Shown here: positions 8,165 to 15,484 of the stretch, in pieces
How positions within the stretch are numbered: the stretch's first letter is position 1
How the letters are laid out: every line of letters begins with the position of its first letter
Assembly (NCBI GenBank): GCA_039935015.1
Contig: JBDTLC010000154.1
Coordinates: 1 to 19,290 of the forward strand
Direction of reading: 5' to 3'
From: Paralcaligenes sp039935015
GTDB lineage: Bacteria > Pseudomonadota > Gammaproteobacteria > Burkholderiales > Burkholderiaceae_B
Length of the DNA stretch: 19,290 bases
Translations under genes and position numbers: made by a program
The notes under the pieces: model-generated
What the model saw: the letters and a program-made list of their open reading frames with translations, nothing else
What the model was told of the DNA's origin: nothing
Database searches by the model: none

Positions 8165-8377
8165 ATGAGTAAATGGTACATCTTGCCCAACGGCCATATC
8201 AAACATGTGGATGGCCTAGAGATCCAGCCTGAAAAAGACTGGTTTCCAACCGATGAAAGCATGGTGTCCTTTGGTGCTGCTCAGCGCGCTGCCGGCAGCA
8301 CCGAGGTGCAAATCGTTCAGTCCATGATGCGCCTTGCACTAGAGTGTGAGCGCTGGGCCGAAGCTAATTTGACTTGA
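8165..8377 (+). CDS. 70-residue unknown protein, divergent from the Pls-like gene
   Basis: A small soluble-looking protein starting MSKWYILPNGHIKHVDG and ending RLALECERWAEANLT. It has no signal peptide, membrane helix or Cys motif. The composition (several Trp, acidic C-terminal helix VQSMMRLALECERWAE) and ordinary codon use look like a real gene. I do not recognise a named family. It could be a conserved small protein of this bacterial group that fills the divergent slot next to the synthase gene. No Shine-Dalgarno is seen before the ATG: the preceding bases are AT-rich (8131-8164), which may allow weak or leaderless initiation. No convincing promoter was found. Downstream lies a palindromic repeat, then the convergent azoreductase gene. 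Confidence 0.6.
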   Translation: MSKWYILPNGHIKHVDGLEIQPEKDWFPTDESMVSFGAAQRAAGSTEVQIVQSMMRLALECERWAEANLT

Positions 8378-8390
8378 CGTTCGACGGTCG

Positions 8391-8460
8391 ATGCCACCCA
8401 CAAGGGTGCCGCTACAACGCCTAACCGTGAATCATGTAGTGGCAGCCCTTGTGGCTGCCA
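8391..8460 (+). repeat. palindromic repeat, copy 1 (REP-like)
   Basis: The right arm GGCAGCCCTTGTGGCTGCCA (8441-8460) pairs imperfectly with a left arm at 8391-8410 that has lost one C and carries several changes. CTACA/TGTAG extends the stem inward around a loop with the conserved bases AACCGT.AATCA. Bases 8430-8460 are identical to 10320-10350 of copy 2. It lies between convergent genes, and no T-run follows, so it is more REP-like than a standard terminator. Confidence 0.8.
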
Positions 8461-8507
8461 AAACCTTTTACCATCAAGACATCGGTGGCACCCAATGGGG
8501 CGATAAC

Positions 8508-8573
8508 GCCTGACGCTTATAGTCGTTCAGCCTGACGCTTAAAGTCGTTCGGCCTAGCACTAATAGTCGTTCA
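8508..8573. repeat. three tandem 22-bp repeats ending at the azoreductase stop codon
   Basis: Units at 8508-8529, 8530-8551 and 8552-8573 start GCCTGACGCT or GCCTAGCACT and end AGTCGTTCA or AGTCGTTCG. Units 1 and 2 differ at 2 positions; unit 3 diverges mostly in the middle. The last three bases of unit 3 (tca) are the TGA stop of the azoreductase gene on the minus strand. 22 bp is two helical turns. Confidence 0.85.
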
Positions 8574-9218
8574 GGCAGCGATCAGGGCTTCAGTTTCGTG
8601 CGCTGCCGTGTCCAGGTTCTTGATTTCTTCCTCTGCAGTGGCGATGGCGCGGGCGCGGATATCAGCCCCCATATTAAGACCTTCGGCACGCACGATACGT
8701 ACGTCGGTGATGCCGAAGAAGCCAAATATAATTTTCAGATAACTCTCCTGATGTTCCATGGCGAGGCTGGCCTGGCTGGTGGAATAGATTCCGCCGCGAC
8801 TCGAGGCGATAATCACCGTCTTGCCCGTGGCCAGCCCGATGGGCCCGCTTTCGGTGTACTTGAAGGTGCGGCCGGCCTGGGCAATGCGGTCTATCCAGGC
8901 TTTGAGCTGGCTGGGTATCGAAAAATTGTATAGAGGCGTGCCCACCACAATCACGTCGGCCGCCAGAAATTGACTGACGAGCGCTTCAGAAAGAATATTT
9001 TCACGTTTTTGCACTTCGCTCAACTGGGTAGCGCTGGGTGGTAAGCGAAAGCTGATGGATTCTGCCGATAGATGGTTGGGAGCCGACGCGGCCAAGTCCA
9101 GGTAGTCGATTTCGATGTCTGAGTGACGGGTGCTCCAGACGTCGACAATGTGTTCGGTTAGTTGACGCGAGACCGAGCTGGCGCCATTGATGCTTGAATC
9201 GATATGTAGCAGTTTCAT
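8571..9218 (-). CDS. azoR: FMN-dependent NADH-azoreductase (AzoR family)
   Basis: A 215-residue flavodoxin-fold quinone/azo reductase, a usual length for AzoR. MKLLHIDSSINGASSVSRQL is the N-terminal FMN-phosphate loop (S.N...S.S). VVGTPLYNFSIPSQLKAWID (91-110) is the diagnostic flavin-binding segment, and VIIASSRGGIYS is the second flavin loop. The family reduces quinones and azo dyes by two-electron transfer from NAD(P)H, in the cytoplasm as a homodimer, and often protects against electrophiles and thiol stress. It is divergent from the LysR gene, which probably controls it. The stop codon is built from the third unit of a tandem repeat. Before the ATG there is only a weak purine stretch (ACAGAAAACC). 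Confidence 0.92.
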   Translation of the reverse strand: MKLLHIDSSINGASSVSRQLTEHIVDVWSTRHSDIEIDYLDLAASAPNHLSAESISFRLPPSATQLSEVQKRENILSEALVSQFLAADVIVVGTPLYNFSIPSQLKAWIDRIAQAGRTFKYTESGPIGLATGKTVIIASSRGGIYSTSQASLAMEHQESYLKIIFGFFGITDVRIVRAEGLNMGADIRARAIATAEEEIKNLDTAAHETEALIAA

Positions 9219-9260
9219 GGTTTTCTGTAAGTTGGAAGCCGAACGTGCGGCGGTGAATGT

Positions 9261-9289
9261 ATTATGAATAAGTATCGATTCATTGATAA
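9261..9289 (-). promoter_or_regulatory. candidate azoR promoter overlapped by a dyad operator
   Basis: On the minus strand TTATCA (9284-9289), 17 bases, then CATAAT (9261-9266, 5/6 to the -10 consensus). A perfect dyad ATGAAT-N8-ATTCAT (9264-9269 and 9278-9283) covers the spacer and part of the -10. This fits a LysR-type site that controls azoR. Confidence 0.4.
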
Positions 9290-9346
9290 GATGGGTAAAA
9301 TACGATTAATTGTTCTATTTAATGATCTAATGAGGCAGGCCGTTCC

Positions 9347-10252
9347 ATGCAAGATTTGAACGATATGCGGTATTTTGCTGAAGTGGTAAGCCGAGGCGGG
9401 TTTACAGCCGCCGCGCGGGCGCTGGGGCTGCCAAAATCGCGTTTGTCACGTCGTGTGGCCAAGCTTGAGGCGGATCTTGATGTGCGGCTTTTACAGCGGA
9501 CCACGCGCAAGTTATCGTTGACTGCAGTGGGTGAAATATATCTGCGCCATTGTGTTGCGGTGTGCGAAGAGGCCGACTCGGCGTTGGCCGTCATTGCGCA
9601 GACCCGAAGCGAGCCGCGCGGCATTGTCCGGCTGAGTTGCCCGGTCACGCTGGCACAGTCCTGGGTTGGCGAGGTTTTGCCGGAATTCATGGCGCGTCAT
9701 CCTCAGGTTCAGGTGGTGATGGAGGTCACTAATCGGGTCGTTGATCTGGTCGATGAAGGCGTGGATATCGCCTTGCGGGTGCGCACTACCCTTGACGATA
9801 GCGGCAGCCTGGTCGTCAAGCGCCTGGGTGTGTCGCAAACTGTGATGGTCATCAGTCCGAAGCAATTGCAGCGTCAGGGGTATCCCCAAACGCCTGAAGA
9901 TATAAGTCGGTTTGATACGGTGGCCATGTCGGCCGCCGACGGCCGTTCGGTATGGCGACTGGTCGCGCCCGACGGTAAGGAACGTGCCTTTCGGCACCAA
10001 CCCCGCTATGTCGCCGACGATTTGCTCAGCTTGAAGTATGCCGTGCTGGCCGGGACCGGCATAGGTCTCTTGCCTAACTATATGTGCACAGAAGAGCTGG
10101 CCGACGGCCGTTTGGTGACGGTGTTGTCTGGCTGGTGTTTGCCGCCAGGTATTTTGCACGCCGTTTTTGCGTCGCGTCGTGGCCTAGTCCCAGCCGTCAG
10201 GTTGTTGCTGGACTTTCTGGGAGAGCGAGCGATAGGCACTTCGGACATATAG
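9347..10252 (+). CDS. LysR-family transcriptional regulator, divergent from azoR
   Basis: A 301-residue LTTR of standard length. Residues 1-60 are the winged helix-turn-helix (DMRYFAEVVSRGGFTAAARALGLPKS, then SRLSRRVAKLEADLDVRLLQRTTR.L.LT..G). From about 90 on lies the periplasmic-binding-protein-like effector domain (GIVRLSCPVTLAQSWVGEVLPEFMARHPQVQV...VDLVDEGVDIALRV), as in the AaeR/DsdC-like CrgA-type group found beside quinone reductases. GAGG at 9332-9335 sits 11 bases before the ATG. The head-to-head position with azoR and the 128-bp shared region make azoR the natural target. The effector is unknown; quinones or electrophiles would be in keeping with the neighbour. A 12-bp palindrome CACAACGTTGTG (10253-10264) follows the stop at once. 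Confidence 0.93.
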   Translation: MQDLNDMRYFAEVVSRGGFTAAARALGLPKSRLSRRVAKLEADLDVRLLQRTTRKLSLTAVGEIYLRHCVAVCEEADSALAVIAQTRSEPRGIVRLSCPVTLAQSWVGEVLPEFMARHPQVQVVMEVTNRVVDLVDEGVDIALRVRTTLDDSGSLVVKRLGVSQTVMVISPKQLQRQGYPQTPEDISRFDTVAMSAADGRSVWRLVAPDGKERAFRHQPRYVADDLLSLKYAVLAGTGIGLLPNYMCTEELADGRLVTVLSGWCLPPGILHAVFASRRGLVPAVRLLLDFLGERAIGTSDI

Positions 10253-10280
10253 CACAACGTTGTGATGGCAACCAGGCCAA

Positions 10281-10350
10281 TGGCAGCCACAAGGGCTGCC
10301 TCTACAAAGCCCAACCGTAAATCATGTAGTGGCAGCCCTTGTGGCTGCCA
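10281..10350 (+). repeat. palindromic repeat, copy 2 (REP-like, perfect arms)
   Basis: Perfect 20-bp inverted arms at 10281-10300 and 10331-10350 (right arm GGCAGCCCTTGTGGCTGCCA), extended inward by CTACA/TGTAG, around a short loop with AACCGTAAATCA. Bases 10301-10350 match 46 of 50 positions of copy 1 in the same orientation. It lies between the convergent LysR and RND pump genes and would form a strong hairpin in either transcript, so it may also act as a transcription or mRNA-decay barrier. Confidence 0.85.
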
Positions 10351-10393
10351 TCGTACTCATCAATATCCAATATCTTCCAGCCAGGCTGCGCGC

Positions 10394-13300
10394 TTATTTG
10401 ATATTGCTCGCACGCAACAATGCGCGCTGGGCGAGGCGTGTTTTTCTGGTTTTGCGCACACGGCGGGCTTGTTTGCGGCGCATGTACCAATAGTGGGCAC
10501 GATCCAGGTATAGATAGACGACCGGCGTGGTAAAAAGGGTTAGGGCTTGCGACAAGATCAGACCTCCCACCATGGCATAGCCCAGCGGCTGGCGCAATTC
10601 CGATCCGGCGCCGTGACCCAGCATTAGCGGCAGGCCGCTTAGCAGCGCGCACATCGTGGTCATCATGATCGGGCGAAAACGCAAAAGGCAGGCCTGGTAG
10701 ATAGCGTCGCGCGGCGACAGCCCGTGCTCGCGTTCGGCGGTCAGCGCAAAGTCAATCATCATGATGCCATTTTTCTTGACGATTCCAATCAGCAAAATGA
10801 TCCCAATAAGCGCAATGACGCTCAGGTCGAAACCATTGGCCATCAGAATCAGCAATGCGCCCACGCCTGCCGACGGCAAGGTCGAGAGAATGGTCAACGG
10901 ATGGATATAGCTTTCGTACAGCAACCCCAGCACGATGTAGACGGCCACCAGGGCGGCGGCAATTAGATAGGGTTGGCTGGCCAGCGAATCGCCAAAGGCT
11001 TTGGCCGTTCCCTGAAATGAGCCAATCAGGGACTGAGGCACATCCATGGTGGACTGGGCTTTCTGGATAGCGGTGACGGCTTGACCCAGTGCCACGCCCG
11101 GCGCCAGGTTGAATGAGAGCGTGACAGCGGGGAACTGGCCTTGATGGTTGACCGACAAATAGCCCGTTTTGTTGGTATCCACCGAGACGAAGCTCGACAG
11201 CGGCACTTGCTGTTTGGTGATGGGCGAGGTCACATACAGCTTGCTAAAGAGATTGGGGTCTTCCTGCAGGTGTGGAGTGACCTCGAGCACGACGTGGTAG
11301 CTATTGATCTGCGTGAAGTATTGCGCCACCTGACGTTGGCCTATGGCGTCGTAGATGGTGGCATCGATCAGGGCGGGCGTAATGCCGAAGCTGGCTGCAC
11401 GAGCACGGTCGATGGTGATCGTTGCAGTACTGGCCGCATTTTGCTGATCGGAGGCTACGTCGGTCAGTTCCGGCAGTTGCTGGAAGAGCGCGAGCAGCTT
11501 GGGCGCCCAGATGTTGAGCTCGTCCAGATTCGCGTCGGTTAACGTGTACTGGTACTGGGTGCGCGACAGCCGTCCGCCCACATTGATGTCTTGCCCGGCC
11601 TGCATGAAGAGCCGAATGCCTTCGATGTCGGCAAGTTTGGGCCTTAAGCGGTTAATGACCTGGTCGGCGCTGGTAGTGCGGCCCTGGTTCTTGGGCTTGA
11701 GGTTAATAAAGAAGCGGCCGGTATTGAAAGTGGGCTGGTTACTGCTCATGCCGAACGCGCTGACGTCGGGGTCTTCGCGTATAACGTCGGCCAGCGCCAT
11801 CATGCGCTTGTTCATAGCTGAAAACGACGAGTCTTGCGAGGTTTCGGCAAAACCGAAGATAAAGCCAGTATCTTGCTGAGGAAAAAAACCCTTCGGGATA
11901 ATGAAGAACAGCACCGCTGTGGCTGCGACCGTGGCAATAAAACTGCATAGCGTAGCGAACTGATGACGCAAGACCAGGTTCAGTCCGCGCCGATAGCCAT
12001 TGAGCAGGATATCGAAGCCGCGCTCAAACGTGCGATACACGCGGCCATGGGATTCGCGATTAATGGGTTTAAGAAAACGCGAGCAAAGCATGGGAGTCAG
12101 GGTGAGCGATACGATGACCGAGACCAAAATGGTGAGCGTCACGGTAACGGCGAATTCACGGAACAGCCGGCCGACAATACCGCCCATCAGCAGCAGTGGT
12201 ATGAATACGGCAACCAGTGAAATCGAAATCGAAACAATGGTAAAGCCGATCTCTGCTGAACCTTTGTAGGCCGCTTCCATCGGCGACATGCCCTCTTCGA
12301 TATGGCGGTAGATGTTCTCCAGCATAACGATGGCGTCGTCCACGACAAAGCCGACGGCAATGGTCAGCGCCATGAGCGAAAGATTATCCAGGCTAAAGCC
12401 CAGCGGATACATGATCGCTGCTGTGCCCAATAGTGCCAGCGGTACGGTGGCACTTGGTATCAGCGTGGCGGGTACGCTGCGCAGGAACACGAAAATCATC
12501 CCCACCACCAGGCAAATCGACAGTAGCAGCGTCAGTTCGACCTCGTGCAGGGAAGCACGTATATTCTGTGTTCGGTCGGTCATGGTGCTGACATGGACCG
12601 AAGGTGGGATAGCGGCCAGCAAGTGGGGCAGAGCCGCCTTGACGCGTTCGACGGTTTCCACGACGTTGGCGCCAGGTTGCTTGCCGATGCTCACAACTAG
12701 CGAGGGGCCACTGATGGCCGCGTCGCCCGCAGCAGCCCCTTTCCCTGGAAATGTCCAGGATGCCTGCTTGACGTCTTCAGCTCCGGGCACGGCGATGCCC
12801 ACATCCCGAATTCGTATCGGCGCGCCATTACGGTAGGCCAGCACGACGTCGTTCCAAGGTTCGGCGCTTAGCAACTGGTCGTTGGTATAGACCGTAAAGC
12901 TTTGTTTGGGGCCGTCTATCGTGCCTTTGGGCTGGCTGACCGTCGTGTTGGCGATAACACCACGGATGTCTTCCAGGCTCAGTCCCAGAGCCGCCAGCTT
13001 GACGGGGTCTACCTGTATGCGTACGGCGGGCTTTCTTTGGCCAAAAATGTTGACCAGCCCGACACCGTCGATTTGCGAGAGTTGCTGCGCCAAGATGTTG
13101 TCGGCGTAATCATTGACTTGAGTCAGCGGCAGCACGTCGGACTGCACCGACAGAAGCATGATGGAGAAGTCGGCCGGATTGATCTTGCGAAAAGTGGGCG
13201 GGCTGGGCATATTGGCCGGCAGTTGCCCGGTGGCCGCATTGATGGCCGACTGCACGTCTAGCGAGGCAGAGTCGATATTGCGCGCCAGATCGAATTGCAG

Positions 13301-13576
13301 TGTGATTTGCGTCGAGCCCAGCGCGCTGACCGAGGTCATTTGCGTCAGGCCCGCTATTTGGGAGAACTGTCGCTCCAGCGGCTGCGCCACGCTCGACGCC
13401 ATCGTCTCGGGGTCTCCCCCTGGCAGCTTGCCAGTGACCTGGATAGTGGGGAAATCCACCTGTGGCAGGGGAGCAACCGGAAGTAGCGGCCATACCGCGG
13501 CCCCCACCAGGAACAGGGCCAATGCCAGTAACGAGGTGCCAATTGGGCGCTTGATAAATATGGCAGAGATGCTCAA
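10394..13576 (-). CDS. RND-type multidrug efflux permease (MdtC-like)
   Basis: A 1060-residue inner-membrane proton-driven pump with 12 helices and two large periplasmic loops. LLPVAPLPQVDFPTIQV, GGDPETMASSVAQPLER and SQIDGVG are typical of the MdtB/MdtC branch of HAE-1 permeases. The proton-relay aspartates are D413/D414 in TM4 (GFVVDDAIVMLENI), and the helix around GIVKKNGIMMIDFAL carries the partner Lys. A Gly/Ala-rich insertion near residues 277-291 (FPGKGAAAGDAAISGPS) extends the first loop. The start is TTG at 13574-13576, inside TTGA overlapping the adaptor stop; the N-terminus SISAIFIKRPIGTSLL lines up with the family, and AGGA lies ~10 bases upstream. Only one RND subunit is encoded, whereas enteric MdtABC has two. 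No outer-membrane factor is present, so an external TolC/OprM-like partner is needed. Confidence 0.95.
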   Translation of the reverse strand: MSISAIFIKRPIGTSLLALALFLVGAAVWPLLPVAPLPQVDFPTIQVTGKLPGGDPETMASSVAQPLERQFSQIAGLTQMTSVSALGSTQITLQFDLARNIDSASLDVQSAINAATGQLPANMPSPPTFRKINPADFSIMLLSVQSDVLPLTQVNDYADNILAQQLSQIDGVGLVNIFGQRKPAVRIQVDPVKLAALGLSLEDIRGVIANTTVSQPKGTIDGPKQSFTVYTNDQLLSAEPWNDVVLAYRNGAPIRIRDVGIAVPGAEDVKQASWTFPGKGAAAGDAAISGPSLVVSIGKQPGANVVETVERVKAALPHLLAAIPPSVHVSTMTDRTQNIRASLHEVELTLLLSICLVVGMIFVFLRSVPATLIPSATVPLALLGTAAIMYPLGFSLDNLSLMALTIAVGFVVDDAIVMLENIYRHIEEGMSPMEAAYKGSAEIGFTIVSISISLVAVFIPLLLMGGIVGRLFREFAVTVTLTILVSVIVSLTLTPMLCSRFLKPINRESHGRVYRTFERGFDILLNGYRRGLNLVLRHQFATLCSFIATVAATAVLFFIIPKGFFPQQDTGFIFGFAETSQDSSFSAMNKRMMALADVIREDPDVSAFGMSSNQPTFNTGRFFINLKPKNQGRTTSADQVINRLRPKLADIEGIRLFMQAGQDINVGGRLSRTQYQYTLTDANLDELNIWAPKLLALFQQLPELTDVASDQQNAASTATITIDRARAASFGITPALIDATIYDAIGQRQVAQYFTQINSYHVVLEVTPHLQEDPNLFSKLYVTSPITKQQVPLSSFVSVDTNKTGYLSVNHQGQFPAVTLSFNLAPGVALGQAVTAIQKAQSTMDVPQSLIGSFQGTAKAFGDSLASQPYLIAAALVAVYIVLGLLYESYIHPLTILSTLPSAGVGALLILMANGFDLSVIALIGIILLIGIVKKNGIMMIDFALTAEREHGLSPRDAIYQACLLRFRPIMMTTMCALLSGLPLMLGHGAGSELRQPLGYAMVGGLILSQALTLFTTPVVYLYLDRAHYWYMRRKQARRVRKTRKTRLAQRALLRASNIK

Positions 13577-14751
13577 TTGGTTTTGTCCTGGGTCGTGTTG
13601 GCGGCCTTGGGTGGGCTCGACTCAGTGACTTTTACTCCCCGTTTAAGTTTGTACTGGCCATCGGTCACCACTCTTTGTCCCGCCGTCAGGCCTTTATCGA
13701 TAACGGCCATCCCATCCTTGATTTCGAGCACATGAATGGGCTGAACTTGCGCGGTGTCGTTGTCATCGATCACAAAAGTGAAATTACCATTGGGTCCGCG
13801 CATAACCGCTTGTGAGGGGACGGTCAAGGCGCCTTTGCGTACACCCAGGTAAAGGCGGGCGTCTACATACTGACCCGGCCAAAGCTTATGGCCGGGGTTG
13901 GGGAAATCGCCTTTTAGCCGTACGGTGCCTGTAGTGGTGTCGATCTGGTTGTTCAACAAAACAAGGTGGCCACGACCCAGCGATTCGGGGTTGTTGCGGG
14001 CATAGGCCGTTACTTCCAGAGGGTTTTTGCTTTCATGCAAAGCCTGGTTGATGTCCTGGAACGATTCTTCAGGCAAGGTGAATACGACGGAGATAGGGTC
14101 GATTTGATTAATGACCACGAGCCCGTTGGGGTCTGTCACATGCACGATATTGCCCGGATCGACCAGCCTGGCGCCTACCCGTCCGCTTATGGGGGCGGTT
14201 ATACGAGTAAAGCTGAATTGGGTTTTGGCGTAATTGATTTGCGCGTCGTCAGCTTGTGTCGCGGCTTCGAGCTGGGCCACCAGGGCCCGCTGAGTATCCA
14301 GGATTTGCCGGGGCGACGCGTTTTGTTTGACTAAATCAGTATAGCGGCGCAGGTCCGTCCGCGCGTTGGCCAGTTGCGCTGCATCTTTTGCTTTTTGAGC
14401 CAGGGCCTGATCCAGTTGGGCCTGTAGCGTGCGTGGATCGAGCTGGGCAATCAGTTGTCCCTGGGTGACATCCTGTCCTTCTTTGAATCCGATGGCCTCC
14501 AGCTGACCGTCGACGCGCGCCCTGACAGTGACGCTTTCGCGCGCAGTGACTGTGCCAATGCCGGTAAGATAAATGGGAATGTCGTGTTGCTGCACCTTAG
14601 TGGTTGTGGCCACGACCGTCATCGTTTGCGCTGGCCTTGGCGCCGCATCGCTTTTATGGTGGCTTATAAACCAAATTGCTCCGCCCAGCAGGGCCAGCAC
14701 GGGTATGCCAATTAGCAGCATCGAGCGCCGCGTCGAAGACAGGGAGTTCAT
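13573..14751 (-). CDS. RND efflux periplasmic adaptor (membrane fusion protein, MdtA-like)
   Basis: A 392-residue HlyD/AcrA-type adaptor that links the inner-membrane pump to the outer-membrane channel. Residues 9-29 form an uncleaved N-terminal anchor (MLLIGIPVLALLGGAIWFIS) without a lipobox Cys. VRARVDGQLEAIGFKEGQDVTQGQLIAQLD is the first lipoyl half-motif. An Ala/Gln-rich alpha-hairpin follows (LQAQLDQALAQKAKDAAQL...). FTRITAPISGRVGARLVDPGN is the second lipoyl half, then beta-barrel and membrane-proximal domains (VPSQAVMRGPNGNFTFVI). The C-terminus is polar (SSPPKAANTTQDKTN). The gene is first in the operon and overlaps the pump by TTGA. The start is ATG 14749-14751; AAGGA (14767-14771) is too far away to be a good Shine-Dalgarno. 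The substrate is unknown. Confidence 0.95.
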   Translation of the reverse strand: MNSLSSTRRSMLLIGIPVLALLGGAIWFISHHKSDAAPRPAQTMTVVATTTKVQQHDIPIYLTGIGTVTARESVTVRARVDGQLEAIGFKEGQDVTQGQLIAQLDPRTLQAQLDQALAQKAKDAAQLANARTDLRRYTDLVKQNASPRQILDTQRALVAQLEAATQADDAQINYAKTQFSFTRITAPISGRVGARLVDPGNIVHVTDPNGLVVINQIDPISVVFTLPEESFQDINQALHESKNPLEVTAYARNNPESLGRGHLVLLNNQIDTTTGTVRLKGDFPNPGHKLWPGQYVDARLYLGVRKGALTVPSQAVMRGPNGNFTFVIDDNDTAQVQPIHVLEIKDGMAVIDKGLTAGQRVVTDGQYKLKRGVKVTESSPPKAANTTQDKTN

Positions 14752-14894
14752 GATTTAAGCTTATTTTCCTTCAGGACAAGCCGAATGCAACAGGTGGGGA
14801 CGCTTGTTATCGGGGATTGAATCGGGTGGCCAAACGCGATTATGACATTTTAATTCTGGAATGTTTGGGTTGTTGCAAACTCCGGTTATCATGG

Positions 14895-14909
14895 TGGTCA
14901 GCCTGACCA
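14895..14909. promoter_or_regulatory. 15-bp perfect dyad TGGTCA-GCC-TGACCA upstream of the hydroxylase gene
   Basis: A perfect inverted repeat ending 23 bases before the ATG at 14933, in the 181-bp divergent region shared with the adaptor gene. It could be an operator or a small leader hairpin. The arms recall GntR-type sites, but the spacing does not match the FadR consensus. I found no convincing promoter in 14752-14894. Confidence 0.4.
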
Positions 14910-14932
14910 TATGACGTAGTCCGAGGATATCG

Positions 14933-15484
14933 ATGAAATTTTTTGCACTCGAGCACAGTCCGGTCGCGTATGCGGCTGATTTCGTTGTTTACCCGATAAG
15001 TATTCTTGCGGGGTTTTCTGCGGTGTTGTTTTATACACCAATAGGGCGCTGGCCTGTGCTGGCGCTGGCATGGTTTCTGGGGCTGATGGTGTGGAGCCTT
15101 ATCGAATATGTTCTGCACCGCCAGATTCTGCATGGTCTGCAGCCTTTCAAGCGCTTGCACGAAGAGCATCACAAACGTCCTTATGCCTTGATAGGCACAT
15201 CCACCCTGGGTAGCCTGTTATTGATGGCCGCGCTGGTGTTCGCGCCGCTTTTTCTGCTGGTCAATGTCTGGTTGGCACTGGCCGCTACTCTGGGTGTGAT
15301 GTGTGGGTATTTGTTTTATGACGTCATGCATCATGCGTCACATCATTGGCGCGCTAAGGGCGGCTGGTTTCTGACTCGCAAACGGGTACACGCCTTGCAT
15401 CACCAGCCCGGAGCCGATGTTTATTATGGGGTAACCACCTCTTTCTGGGACTGGGTTTTCGGCACTCTCCCAAAAAAAGGATAG
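14933..15484 (+). CDS. fatty acid hydroxylase / sterol desaturase superfamily membrane protein
   Basis: A 183-residue integral membrane protein with the eight-histidine di-iron pattern of the superfamily: EYVLHRQILH (H62, H67), RLHEEHHKRP (H76, H79, H80), DVMHHASHHW (H133, H134, H137, H138) and RVHALHHQPGADVYYGVTTSFWDWVFGT (H153, H156, H157). About four hydrophobic helices (20-38, 40-60, 88-110, 112-130) would hold the iron site at the cytoplasmic face. Relatives hydroxylate or desaturate fatty acyl chains, sterols or carotenoids with O2; this short form is close to the bacterial carotenoid/fatty acid hydroxylase type. GAGG at 14923-14926 gives a proper ribosome site. The final 61 bp overlap the aldo/keto reductase gene on the other strand. 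The substrate is unknown. Confidence 0.88.
   Translation: MKFFALEHSPVAYAADFVVYPISILAGFSAVLFYTPIGRWPVLALAWFLGLMVWSLIEYVLHRQILHGLQPFKRLHEEHHKRPYALIGTSTLGSLLLMAALVFAPLFLLVNVWLALAATLGVMCGYLFYDVMHHASHHWRAKGGWFLTRKRVHALHHQPGADVYYGVTTSFWDWVFGTLPKKG

Noticed and set aside
8391..8573. CRISPR array
   Set aside because: The palindromic repeat is present once here and once 1.9 kb away, and the 22-bp units are directly adjacent with no spacers; no cas genes are present.
9512..10159. Long minus-strand open frame (215 codons) inside the LysR gene
   Set aside because: It is fully antisense to a well-supported LTTR, its translation has no recognisable domain, and the His/Arg/Gln-rich composition is typical of antisense frames in GC-rich DNA.
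12312..12836. Plus-strand open frame (174 codons) inside the RND pump gene
   Set aside because: Antisense to conserved RND coding sequence including the TM4 proton-relay region; Ser/Thr/Arg-rich with no domain.
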